A stretch of DNA of 64,000 nt from Tillandsia leiboldiana (lineage: Eukaryota; Streptophyta; Magnoliopsida; Poales; Bromeliaceae), in NCBI GenBank assembly GCA_029204045.2, contig JAQNDB010000282.1, forward strand, positions 37,526 through 101,525. The letters run 5' to 3'. The notes under the pieces were generated by a model. That model had not been told where the DNA came from. It saw only the letters and a list, made by a program, of their open reading frames with translations, and did not search any database. This document shows positions 44,360 to 56,268 of the stretch, piece after piece (positions within the stretch are counted from its first letter, which is position 1; each line of letters begins with the position of its first letter). A program made the position numbers and the translations under genes.

Positions 44360-47174
44360 TGTAGTGATCCGGTCTTTCGGGGTATTTTTGACTTACGTGT
44401 AGTCATTTAAGCCTTATAGTGAAATAGAATTATTCAATTCTTGAAGTTGGCCATTGTGGGACGCTAGTATTTTTCCGCGATTGTGCGCGGAAAAAGAAAG
44501 CCGACGGCGCGATCGGATCTGAAATCCGATATCGGGAACCCCCTGAACGGGATTCAAAGTGATACGGTAATTAGTCGTGCATCGGAATCCGTGCTAAATA
44601 TCTTGCACCCGTTAGAGATAAGGTGGTTTATCTCGTGGGGAATAATTAATTAGTTAATTAATTATCCCAGACGGAAAATTAATTAATTCTCTTACGTACG
44701 AATTAAAGAGGAATTAAGTAAAGGTAAAGTACGACTATATAAGGGATCCCGAATATCGGAAAGGAAAAGAAAAGAAAATAAAAACCCTAATCGGAGAGAA
44801 GGGAAAAAAAGGAAAAGACGAAACCCTAGCCGGAAGAAAGGGAAAGGAGAAAGAGAAGGAGCCCGATCTTCCCGGACGCCGAACCAAAGACAAGAACACG
44901 ACCGGACAACCTTTCCGTCGATCTTCGGTTAGTAAAATAATTTATTTAAATTATTTGGGATTTTGTTCGTTGTCTTTTTCGTTGAGTTCTTGGTTTCTTG
45001 CTTTCTCCGTCGTATCCGTCACCGTCGCCGACGTCGTCTCCTTGAAAAGGCGCGGAACGGACGGCAGAGGCGCGCGATGCCGCTAGGGCATCGCGCGGAG
45101 GAGGGTCACGGACGGCACCGCACGGGCGCCGCACGGCCACCGCGCGGACCCGCAACCGTGCGGGTACCGCGCGGACGCCGCGCGGCTGCCGCACGGGAGG
45201 CACCCGGGCGGGCCCGCAATCTTGCGGGCACCGCGCGGGCGGCCCCCGCGCGGGCCCGCATCCATGCGGGCACCGCGCGGGCGCCGCACGGCTGCCGCGC
45301 GGGCGGCCCCCGCGCGGGCCCGCATCCATGCCGGCACCGCGCGGGCGCTGCGCGGGAGGCACCCGCGCGGGCCCGCACCCGTGCGGGCACCACGCGGGCG
45401 CCGCGCGGCTGCCGCGCGGGCGGCCCCCGCGCGGGCCCGCACCCGTGCGGGCACCGCGCGGGCGCCGCGCGGCTGCCGCACGGGCGGCCCCCGCGCGGGC
45501 CCGCATCCATGCGGGCACCGCGCGGGAGCCGCGCGGCTGCCGCACGGGCGGCCCCCGCGCGGGCCCGCATCCATGCGGGCACCGCGCGGGCGCCGCACGG
45601 CTGCCGCGCGGGAGGCACCCGCGCGGGCCCGCACCCGTGCGGGCACCGCGCGGGCGCCGCGCGGCTGCCGCGCGGGCGGCACCCGCACGGACCCGCAACC
45701 GCGCGGGCGCCTTGCCGGGCCGCACCCGCGCGGGCACCGTGCGGCCGTCGCACGGGCAACCCGCGCGGGGCACCGCGCCGCGAGGGCATCGTCCGCGGAG
45801 ATACGCCGCGCGGTTCTGAACCGCGCGGGGCTCCGGCAGACGGCGAGGGCGGCTCGGGAATTCCGTTTCGTCAACCGGACAATGTTGGACTTTTCCGTCA
45901 AAAACAAAGGAGTAAATTGGGTCTTATGTTTTCGGATGTAAGTACACGCTTTTAACTATAGTTATCCTTGCGGACTTTCTTTAGGTCCAGACGCGCAGCG
46001 GGGGTGCGCGAAAGATTCGAGTGTTCCGATCTCTCTCCAAATAGGTGGGTACGGTTGCTGTAAATACAACCAGTGCAGTAAGTGCATCTATCGTCATTAA
46101 AGTGCTCTCAATTTATCTAACAAAGTAGATGGACAGTTTAACCTTTCACATAATTGTGTTATTATCTAACAATTGAAGCGACTGCGGTCGCAATGTTCAT
46201 GACACGCCGATCTCGGCAAAAACCGTTTTGGGATGCTGCACGTACACAGGCGGATTGGCCTCCGCATGGGTGTACTTTTTCGGAAGAGTGGTCTTGTATG
46301 ACCCGTGTTCCTCACAAAGGGGTGGGAGCCGTGAGGACCCCTTCGCGCCCGCTGGGAATAGCACACCAGCACCTTGGAAGGGGTTAAATGCATCAAAGGA
46401 GTGCTTGCGCACGAGGGGAGACTTTGGTCTCTCCGATAAATATTCTGGGGTTGGTGCCCAATTAAATTGATAAATCTGGGGTCGGGGCCTAGCTTAATAT
46501 GTGCAGGGTTTTTAGCGAAATGGTTACGGTGTTTCCGGTTTGCTCCTTATTCCTTATTGTTGTTAGACATCTACTTTGTTTGTCGCTGACTTTACCCACT
46601 CCGTGACAGGCGCTACGAGGGGCGTTACCCGGGAGATTGTTGAGACTGCGTCGCGAGGACCGTAGTCAGAACGCTTGGTTATTATCATTATCTCATCTCT
46701 TTTACGCATGTTAGTTAATTTGCTTGTGAGTAGAAATATTCGTGGACATGTATTACTTGGCACTGTGGATGAGTTGTACTTTTATAGTTTGGTTCTTCTG
46801 ATGATGTTTCTTATGCGGCATGTTTTCATGATAAACCAAATGATTTCGAAAAGGGTTTTCTCAAAACGAAGTGCCGTGTGGGCACGGGTTTTGCAATTGC
46901 TGGCTTTATCCTTTCTAAACATTGATGCCGCTTTAATATTCCGCTTGATGTTGAATGTCTATTGTATGGTTGATGGTTGATGATTGTTGTATGTTGTTGT
47001 AAATGAGACGCCGTGCATATACAAAGGAGACTCTGTCCGCGGACAGGGAGAATTTTGTGTATGTGGCGGTCTGGCACGCACCGTGGATGAGGTTTAATGT
47101 ACCTTGTTCAGAAAAAAAAAAGATACACACGAATTTCCGCTTTGATAGACCCAAAAACCCCCGGGGGCGTGACA
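44360..47174 (+). repeat. 5' LTR of Tekay D (2815 bp)
   Basis: It runs from TGTAGTGATCCGG to GGGGGCGTGACA. TATATAAG is at 44736-44743. The GC-rich array lies at 45060-45800. A primer site follows the end. It is about 195 bp longer than the 3' LTR. Confidence 0.93.
45060..45800 (+). repeat. GC-rich tandem array, unit about 64 bp, in 5' LTR of D
   Basis: Units carry GCGCGGGCCCGCA and CATGCGGGCACCGCGCGG in sequence, with some units shortened to about 52 bp. The array gives long open frames on both strands made of Arg, Ala, Gly and Pro, which are composition artefacts. The matching array in the 3' LTR (about 52370-52920) has roughly three fewer units. Confidence 0.85.
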
Positions 47175-47181
47175 GATTAAA

Positions 47182-47192
47182 TGGTATCAGAG
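47182..47192 (+). other. Primer binding site, Tekay D
   Basis: TGGTATCAGAG lies seven bases after the 5' LTR end and is complementary to methionine tRNA. Confidence 0.85.
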
Positions 47193-47435
47193 AAAAACAA
47201 CCATAACCATGGTAGACGAGATCCACATCCACAGTGTAGGGTACCACAAGCAAATTAGACATGAGATAACCAAGGTATAAGTGCGTAGTACGTGAGAGTA
47301 CGGGGAATAGGGGAACGTAATGTAGGTATAATCGTAAGGCAGGGTATTAGGGTTATAACCTTAGGGTTAACGAGGTTTCTTTGTATTACGGCGGACAACG
47401 GCCAGGATCCGGCCACCGAGTGCTAACCATTCTCA

Positions 47436-48290
47436 ATGGACAGGATGGATTCCATAGCTGCAGCCAACCGCATACTCCGCAACCAGCTACGCGACATAGC
47501 GGGGCAAATGCTAACTCTCACAGAGCGCCTAGGCATACTGACTCAGGATTTTGAGGGTGTCGACCGCATCCGGCAAGACGCCAGGAACGGCGCCTATCGG
47601 GGAATGCCGCCGACAGGATTCCCTACTTTTAATGAAGCGGTTATATTGGCCGAGCGGGCAGAGCAAGAACTGGCCGAGGCACGCGCTCGGCAGTGTTATC
47701 CCTATCCCAGACCGGCAGAGAACCCCTTCCAGCAGGGCCCGGCACTCAAACGTCCGAGGACAGAGGGAACCTTTGCAAAGGTAAGGAGAGGAGGATCCAA
47801 ACCGCAGGGGAAACCGTGTCCCATATGCAGCGGGGCGCATCAGGTGACTGACTGTCCATGGAGTCACGACCACTGCTACCGGTGTGGCAAGCCAGGACAC
47901 GCACGCTTCGAGTGCCCACAGAAACCGGGCACCACCAGGCCTCCGGCACCGCGACCGGAGAGGACGGGGAAGACTGCTGCACCCGTTCCACGAGGGGGCC
48001 CCACCCCGGAGGGCCAAGGAGGAAGACGACCGGAGAAAGCGCGGGAGGACGAACCGACACCAGCAAGGGACGCGAAACCACTTTAGGGACCGTGCGTAAT
48101 CTGCAAGGGAGCTCACCCGGTGGCAGAATGTACGTGGAGGTACCACTACTGCAATCAGTGCGGCTTACCGGACCACTCCCGTGCCTTCTGCCCTCAGAGG
48201 CCCACTTCCGCCGCCGCCGCGCCACCACAGCAGGAAGGACCAGAGAATGCCGCGGCCCCCGTTCAGCCAAAGGATTCGCCTGACGACTAG
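47436..48290 (+). pseudogene. gag: Tekay D Gag, internally deleted, with four zinc-knuckle motifs
   Basis: The frame starts at ATG 47436. The N-terminal helix region (residues 1-50) runs almost directly into the end of the capsid region (FPTFNEAVILAERAEQELA, about 68-86), so most of the capsid core seen in Tekay Gag appears deleted. The nucleocapsid has CPICSGAHQVTDC and CYRCGKPGHARFEC (to residue 160). A TAG follows at 48084-48086. In the same frame come CVICKGAHPVAEC and CNQCGLPDHSRAFC, a second pair built on the same plan, ending at TAG 48288. Proline/arginine-rich linkers separate them. The deletion call rests on remembered family architecture. Confidence 0.78.
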
Positions 48291-48721
48291 CAATCTGCAG
48301 ACTCCTCAGACGACAAGTCCCTTCCCCAGCACGCCGTACGACGCTGGCCCAGGGGCTGTGGACGGGCTTCCCGGGATACTACGGTGGAGGACGCCACGTC
48401 CCAGACCTAGTGACGCAGGTAAACTTTTGGTTCCACTTTTTCCTTCTTAGATTAGGAGCACCGGTCACACCTTAGCCTGCTACCCCTATTAGACGCTCTC
48501 TCTCTCTTGCTCCCTCTCTTTAGAATCCTTAAGTATTAGGCGAAGCCTCCCCCGGCCGATGTGCGCGGGCGGGCTTCGAAGCATAGGAGAACCTTGTGTA
48601 CTCGGGGCCCGTTAAGGGCCATGCAAGGAACAAATAGGCTCCACCCTATGCCTTGCAGCCGAGGACCCAATGGGCCGATAGGTAGTTTAGGGCCGCTCCC
48701 CAGATAAGGATCAGCGGTCCC
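48291..48721 (+). other. Gag-to-RT spacer of Tekay D, no protease recognised
   Basis: All frames are short. I see no DSGA-type protease motif. A run of CTCTCT and C/T-rich sequence is present (48490-48530). The protease region expected here is probably deleted or degraded. Confidence 0.6.
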
Positions 48722-51631
48722 GTGGTAAGGGAATTTCCGGACGTATTTCCGGCAGAGCTCCCCGGAGCGCCGCCGGAACGAGAAGTCGACTTTCCCATTG
48801 AACTACTTTCCGGCACCAAACCCATCACCAAGGCACCGTACAGGATGGCCTTCGCAGAGTTGAAGGAACTCAAGGCACAGTTGGAGGACCTTTTGGATAA
48901 AGGCTTCATCAGACCTAGCGCGTCACCCTGGGGCGCGCCCGTCCAGTTTGTGAGAAAGAAGGACGGAAGTCTCCAGTTGTGCATCGACTACCGGGAGATA
49001 AATAATGTCACCGTTAAGAACAAGTACCCCCTGCCAAGGATCGACGACCTCTTCGACCAACTACAGGGGGCGACGGTGTTTTCAAAGATTGACCTGCAGT
49101 CGGGCTATCATCAGGTCCAGGTCAAGGGGGAGGACATCCCCAAAACGGCTTTTCGGACTCGCTACGGTCATTACGAATTTACAGTAATGCCGTTCGGGCT
49201 CACGAATGCCCCGGCAGTGTTCATGGACATGATGAACAGGGTATTCAAACCCTTCCTGGATTTATTCGTGGTGGTCTTCATCGACGATATCCTCATCTAC
49301 TCCCGTACAGACGAGGAACATGAAGAACATCTGCGCACAGTCCTCCAGACCCTACGGGAACAGAAACTCTACGCCAAACTCAAAAAGTGTGAGTTTTGGC
49401 TCCGAGAGGTTGGCTTCTTGGGGCACGTAATCTCAGCGGCTGGAGTCGCAGTCGATCCGAAGAAGATAGATTCGGTGACGGACTGGTCCCAACTAACGAC
49501 GGTAACAGAGGTTCGAAGCTTTCTAGGATTAGCCGGGTACTACCGGCGCTTCGTGGAGGGTTTCTCCAAGATTGCCACCCCCTTAAACCGTTTGACTAAA
49601 AAGGGGGAAAAGTTCATCTGGACGGACAAATGTCAGAGGAGCTTCGAGGAGCTCAAGGATAGATTGACGCGAGCTCCGATTCTCGCCCTACCGGAACTAG
49701 GGGAGGATTATGAAGTGTATTGCGATGCGTCGCGAAATGGACTGGGTGGAGTGCTCATGCAACGGGGAAAGGTTATAGCCTATGCGTCAAGGCAGCTCAA
49801 AGAATACGAGCGAAACTACCCCGTGCACGATTTGGAACTCGCAGCAGTTGTGTTCGTCCTCAAGCTTTGGAGACACTACCTGTATGGGGCACACTGCAAT
49901 GTGTACTCAGATCATAAAAGTCTTAAGTACCTTTTCACCCAAAAGGAGTTAAATTTGCGACAAAGACGGTGGCTCGAGCTATTGAAGGATTATGATTTAA
50001 CGATCCACTACCACCCGGGAAAGGCAAACGTGGTGGCCGACGCCCTGAGCCGTAAGGGACAGGCCGAGAAGGCAGGGGTAAGTGCCATCACCCAGCAAGA
50101 TGGTCTGATTGCGGAATTTTCGCGATTAAGACTAGAAGTAGTACCAGCGGGTACAGTCGAACGACTTCTGACACTGGTGGTCAGACCTACCCTGCTTGAC
50201 AGAATTCTCGAAGGGCAGTCGACTGATGACCAACTCCAGCTGGTGCGAGGTAGAGTAACTGCCGACCCAGGAGGTGATTTCACAGTAAACTCCGACGGCA
50301 CCATACGATTTCGGGGATGAATCTGCGTGCCGGATCTACCAGAACTCAAAGAGGAAATCCTGCGGGAGGCGCATACAGCTCCATATACAGCGCATCCCGG
50401 GGGAACGAAGATGTACAAGGACGTCAAACAGACCTTCTGGTGGCCCAAAATGAAGGGAGACGTGACTCGATTTGTGGCACACTGCCTGGTGTGCCAATGA
50501 GTGAAGGCTGAGCACCAGCATCCAGCAGGAAAATTGCAACCCTTACCGGTGCCCGTGTGGAAGTGGGACATGATTACCATGGATTTTGTGACCGGGTTCC
50601 CGAGATCGTCACAGGGACACGATGCAATATGGGTAATCGTGGACCGTCTGACGAAATCGGCCCACTTTCTGCCCATACACACGACGTGGGCGCGGGAACG
50701 ACTGGCGCAAACCTACATCAACGAGATAGTAAGGCTGCATGGGGTGCCGACGTCCATCACGTCGGACAGGGACACGCGATTTGTGTCAAACTTTTGGCAG
50801 AGCCTGCAGCGAGCAATGGGAACCAAGTTGCACTTCAGTACGGCTTTTCACCCGCAGACCGATGGACAATCAGAGCGGGTGATACAAATTGTGGAGGACA
50901 TGCTTCGGGCATGCGTTTTAGACCTGGGCGAAGGATGGGCACGGTGCTTGCCCCTAGTGGAATTTGCCTACAATAGTAGCTACCAGGCCAGCATTCAGAT
51001 GGCACCATACGAGGCCCTGTACGGGCACCGCTGTCGGTCTCCAATATGCTGGGATGACCTGGGTGAGCGTAAGTTTCTGGGCCCAGATTTGGTGGAGGAG
51101 ACCGAAGCAAAAATGCGATTGATTAGACAGAGGCTACTAACCGCCCAGAGCAGACAGAAAAGCTACGCGGACAACAGACGTCGGGACTTAGAGTTCATGG
51201 TGGGTGAGCACGCGTTACTCCGAGTTTCGCCCTCCAAAGGGAACCGACGCTTCGGCATAAAGGGAAAGTTAAGCCCGAGGTACGTAGGACCGTTCGAGAT
51301 CCTAGAACGCGTAGGACCGGTGGCGTGCCGATTAGCCCTGCCGCCGAATCTCGAACGAGTCCATAACGTATTCCATGTCTCAATGCTCCGGAAATACTTA
51401 GCTGACCCCTCTCATGCCTTGGATGCCTCCACCATCGAGTTGCGAGAGGATTTAAGCGTCGAGGAGACGCCGGTGCGGATTTTGGCAAGAGAGGACAAGA
51501 AGTTGCGCAATCGAACTATCCCCTATGTGAAGGTCCAGTGGAGCAACCACGAAGAGCGCGAGGCGACGTGGGAACTGGAATCGAAGATGAGGGAATGTTT
51601 TCCCGAATTACTTAGTGGGGATTGTATTTAA
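48722..51631 (+). pseudogene. pol: Tekay D pol: RT, RNase H, integrase, chromodomain (two stops)
   Basis: The open frame begins at a GTG within [12 protein letters not shown], so the true polyprotein start is upstream. RT has [18 protein letters not shown] and FIDDILIYS (about 49278-49304). RNase H has [13 protein letters not shown]. Integrase has the zinc motif ([11 protein letters not shown], then CLVCQ) and catalytic D, D, E in [16 protein letters not shown] and QSERVIQ. The C-terminal chromodomain has [20 protein letters not shown] and WELESK, and ends at TAA 51629-51631. Stops TGA at 50318 and 50498 are both CGA-to-TGA changes relative to Tekay A. With those two codons the frame is otherwise continuous. 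Confidence 0.93.
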
Positions 51632-51666
51632 GTTTCGGGACGAAACTTTTTATAAAGTGTGAGTGG

Positions 51667-54286
51667 TGTAGTGATCCGGTCTTTCGGGGTATTTTTGACT
51701 TACGTGTAGTCATTTAAGCCTTATAGTGAAATAGAATTATTCAATTCTTGAAGTTGGCCATTGTGGGACGCTAGTATTTTTCCGCGATTGTGCGCGGAAA
51801 AAGAAAGCCGACGGCGCGATCGGATCTGAAATCCGATATCGGGAACCCCCTGAACGGGATTCAAAGTGATACGGTAATTAGTCGTGCATCGGAATCCGTG
51901 CTAAATATCTTGCACCCGTTAGAGATAAGGTGGTTTATCTCGTGGGGGATAATTAATAAGTTAATTAATTATCCCAGACGGAAAATTAATTAATTCTCTT
52001 ACGTACGAATTAAAGAGGAATTAATTAAAGGTAAAGTACGACTATATAAGGGATCCCGAATATCGGAAAGGAAAAGAAAAGAAAATAAAAACCCTAATCG
52101 GAGAGAAGGAAAAAAAAGGAAAAGACGAAACCCTAGCCGGAAGAAAGGGAAAGGAGAAAGAGAAGGAGCCCGATCTTCCCGGACGCCGAACCAAAGACAA
52201 GAACACGACCGGACAACCTTTCCGTCGATCTTCGGTTAGTAAAATAATTTATTTAAATTATTTGGGATTTTGTTCGTTGTCTTTTTCGTTGAGTTCTTGG
52301 TTTCTTGCTTTCTCCGTCGTATCCGTCACCGTCGCCGACGTCGTCTCCTTGAAAAGGCGCGGAACGGACGGCGGAGGCGCGCGATGCCGCTAGGGCATCG
52401 TGCGGAGGAGGGTCACGGACGGCACCGCACGGGCGCCGCGCGGCCACCGCGCGGACCTGCAACCGTGCGGGTACCGCGCGGACGCCGCGCGGCTGCCGCA
52501 CGGGAGGCACCCGCGCGGGCCCGCAATCTTGCGGGCACCGCGCGGGCGCCGTGTGGCTGCCGCGCGGGCGGCCCCCGCGCGGGCCCGCATCCATGCAGGC
52601 ACCGCGCGGGCGCCGCACCCGTGCGGGCACAGCGCGGGCGCCGCTCGGCTGCCGCACGGGCGGCCCCCGCGCGGGCCCGCATCTATGCGGGCACCGCGCG
52701 GGCGCCGCACGGCTGCCGCGCGGGAGGCACCCGCGCGGGCCCGCACCCGTGCGGGCACCGCGCGGGCGCCGCGCGGCTGCCGCGCGGGCGGCACCCGCAC
52801 GGACCCGCAACCGCGCGGGCGCCGTGCCGGGCCGCACCCGCGCGGGCACCGTGCGGCCGTCGCACGGGCAACCCGCGCGGGGCACCGCGCCGCGAGGGCA
52901 TCGTCCGCGGAGATACGCCGCACGGTTCTGAACCGCGCGGGGCTCTGGCAGACGGCGAGGGCGGCTCGGGAATTCCGTTTCGTCAACCGGACAATGTTGG
53001 ACTTTTCCGTCAAAAACAAAGGAGTAAATTGGGTCTTATGTTTTCGGATGTAAGTACACGCTTTTAACTATAGTTATCCTTGCAGACTTTCTTTAGGTCC
53101 AGACGCGCAGCGGGGGTGCGCGAAAGATTCGAGTGTTCCGATCTCTCTCCAAATAGGTGGGTATAGTTGTTGTAAATACAACCAGTGCAGTAAGTGCATC
53201 TATCGTCATTAAAGTGCTCTCAATTTATCTAACAAAGTAGATGGACAGTTTAACCTTTCGCATAATTGTGTTATTATCTAACAATTGAAGCGGCTGCGGT
53301 CGCAATGTTCATGACACGCCGATCTCGGCAAAAACCGTTTTGGGATGCTGCACGTACACAGGCGGATTGGCCTCCGCATGGGTGTACTTTTCCGGAAGAG
53401 TGGTCTTGTATGACCCGTGTTCCTCACAAAGGGGTGGGAGCCGTGAGGACCCCTTCGCGCCCGCTGGGAATAGCACACCAGCACCGTGGAAGGGGTTAAA
53501 TGCATCAAAGGAGTGCTTGCGCACGAGGGGAGACTTTGGTCTCTCCGATAAATATTCTGGGGTTGGTGCCCAATTAAATTGATAAATCTGGGGTCGGGGC
53601 CCAGCTTAATATGTGCAGGGTTTTTAGCGAAATGGTTACGGTGTTTCCGGTTTGCTCCTTATTCCTTATTGTTGTTAGACATCTACTTTGTTTGTCACTG
53701 ACTTTACCCACTCCGTGACAGGCGCTACGAGGGGCGTTACCCGGGAGATTGTTGAGACTGCGTCGCGAGGACCGTAGTCAGAACGCTTGGTTATTATCAT
53801 TATCTCATCTCTTTTACGCATGTTAGTTAATTTGCTTGTGAGTAGAAATATTCGTGGACATGTATTACTTGGCACTGTGGATGAGTTGTACTTTTATAGT
53901 TTGGTTCTTCTGATGATGTTTCTTATGCGGCATGTTTTCATGATAAACCAAATGATTTCGAAAAGGGTTTTCTCAAAACGAAGTGCCGTGTGGGCACGGG
54001 TTTTGCAATTGCTGGCTTTATCCTTTCTAAACATTGATGCCGCTTTAATATTCCGCTTGATGTTGAATGTCTATTGTATGGTTGATGGTTGATGATTGTT
54101 GTATGTTGTTGTAAATGAGACGCCGTGCATATACAAAGGAGACTCTGTCCGCGGACAGGGAGAATTTTGTGTATGTGGCGGTCTGGCACGCACCGGGGAT
54201 GAGGTTTAATGTACCTTGTTCAGAAAAAAAAAAGATACACACGAATTTCCGCTTTGATAGACCCAAAAACCCCCGGGGGCGTGACA
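51667..54286 (+). repeat. 3' LTR of Tekay D (2620 bp)
   Basis: It has the same ends as the 5' LTR, with TATATAAG at 52043-52050 and the shorter GC-rich array at about 52370-52920. The preceding sequence GTGTGAGTGG is a poor polypurine tract. Confidence 0.93.
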
Positions 54287-54335
54287 GTGCAGCTCCTCAC
54301 AAGGTCGGCTAAGGCTAGCGAGACGAGTGTCACAT

Positions 54336-56268
54336 TGTCACGCCCCGGGGGTTTTATTTTAGCAGAAACGATACACAAAAGCAAGCGTAAGGTGCGTACA
54401 AATTTTTTGTTTAAAACCTCCTTCCCCGGCGCGTGCCCAGACCCGCCGCATATACAGATTCACTCGAAAATCGGGCAGAGTCTCCTCTGTATATGCACGG
54501 CGTCGCGGCTATTACAACAGTCAAACACAAGCAATCATTTTCCATTTAATCACAACAATTCGAAGTCTAACGGTGCATGAAGACTAAACAATGCCCGTGG
54601 CCAGTCAAGTTGAAAGGATAAACTCACCGTTTTGAAAACAGGCCCACACGGCCTTAGGTTTCGAAGACAGTTTGGAAAACGGCATAAATCCACAGGGTTT
54701 GGAAAACGGGCCCACTCGACCCTAGATTTTTGAAAACAGTTTTCGAAGTCCTTTTTCTCTTGTTTTCTAGTTGGTTTGTTTAGAAAACGGCCAAACGGGA
54801 ATAATAAAGGAAACAGTAGTGCATAACCAGAACGAAAGAAATCAACATCCACACGACCCCACAAGGGTATCGAGAACCACACAGTAACCTACAATACCAA
54901 ATGAAATGCAGAGCAAATAAAGAAAACGGCAGACTAGGGCTCCCACAGCCCGACTACTCCCACCTCGGCCTCACCGTCGCCTACCTCTCACCCCTGGAGG
55001 TACCTGTCACAGAGTGGGTAGTCAGCGACACTATCATGATAAAAATACTAAAGCAGTAAAGTAATACCAAGCCACAAAAGTAAGACTAGCCGGAGCAACC
55101 ACTCTACTCATAAAGGTAACTCGCAACCACCTATACCACCTGTGACACCTGTAACCCCGGTAACACCTGTAACACCTGACCTCGTCGGGCACCAATCCCG
55201 GCAGGTCGCACACCTGACCTCGTCGGGCACCAATCCCGACGGGTCGCACCGCTCACACCTTGGTGCCTCGAACCCCACGCCTACGGGGGCCCCACTACAT
55301 CCCCTCGTGGGTAACACGGGTCGGAGACCGCCTTTCCGGAAAATAGCACCCTTTGCGGTGGCCAGACCGCGGGTGCGCGTGTCGCAACTCGAGCATAATA
55401 ACCAAGACACGGGGTAATATAGTAAATCATAGAAACCGTCAGCGTTAGTACCGATTAACATTTATGAGTAAATCATAGATGCCGCCCGCATGCGGGAGCA
55501 TGCGGCGCCGCCCGCATGCGGCGCCACCCGCATGCGTGGCTCCGTGCGTGCCGGCTCCGGTGACGGCGCCGACTCCGGTGACGGCGCCGACCCTCCTCCT
55601 CCCTTTGCCTAAGAGAACCAAGAAAAACCCAATCAAGAACCCTAAGCTATGCTCACCTTGGTTTTGTCGGCTAGGGTTGATCCTAGGGGATGATCGTCCT
55701 GTTCTTGCGTGCCCGGTAACGAAGGGTATGCCGGCGATCTTCCCTCTCCTCGCTCGCTCCGCCTTGTTTCTCCACTCGGTCGGTTGGGAAACAGAAAGGT
55801 TGGGGAAGTGGGTTCTCATTGCGCTTGGGGTTGCATACGCCTAAGTGAGGGAAGTTGTAGGGAGTTGTAACCGTTGTACCCCTGTTTCCCCAGACAGGAA
55901 CATGGCGGGAGCGGTTAGGATGGCGGGAGTGGTTAGGATGAGGAATGGGAATGAACCCATTTCAAGTCAAAAGTAGGAAATAAGTCGGGTGCGAACCAGG
56001 GTCCGGTCCGCCTGAAAGACCGTGCTGACCACCTGAACCGCTAGCCACCTTCCGGAATTTATTCCGGGAGATTCCGGCGTCGGAATTCAAAACCGACTGC
56101 GCCGCCGTTCTCCGTTTCGCGAGCTTTATTAACTAAAAATACCCGCGAGCCCCGACGGTCTTCCCGGAAACAAGGAATTATTAGATCACCCTCCGGCCCC
56201 CGAAACGAATTGCGAAATAACCGAAACCAAAAGTAGACCCAAAACATTTTAAACCAGCGGCTACTACA
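54336..56268 (-). mobile_element. Solo G2-family LTR (1933 bp)
   Basis: On the plus strand it begins TGTCACGCCCCGGGG and ends GGCTACTACA. It is flanked by the target duplication CACAT (54331-54335 and 56269-56273), with no interior. This is the product of LTR-LTR recombination. It contains a 38-bp tandem repeat (55173-55248), a GC-rich block (55480-55590) and a region collinear with the longer G2 LTR. It is inserted in the Cassandra copy 3 interior. Confidence 0.92.

Larger units (their letters stand above)
44360..54286 (+). mobile_element. Tekay/Del-type gypsy element D with both LTRs (9.9 kb)
   Basis: 5' LTR 44360-47174, primer binding site 47182-47192, deleted gag, pol 48722-51631, 3' LTR 51667-54286, target duplication GTGCA. 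The capsid core and protease appear missing and pol has two stops, so it is non-autonomous. The LTRs are very similar apart from the number of units in a GC-rich array. Confidence 0.94.
44355..54291. repeat. Target-site duplication GTGCA of Tekay D
   Basis: GTGCA at 44355-44359 is repeated at 54287-54291. The intact Cassandra interior has one copy at this site. Confidence 0.92.

Noticed and set aside
44946..45955. Very long Arg/Ala/Gly/Pro-rich ORFs on both strands (also 52253-53067, 43518-44109, 56477-57109, 12925-13499)
   Set aside because: They overlap in several frames, follow a GC-rich tandem array inside LTRs, lack any domain and change with unit number.
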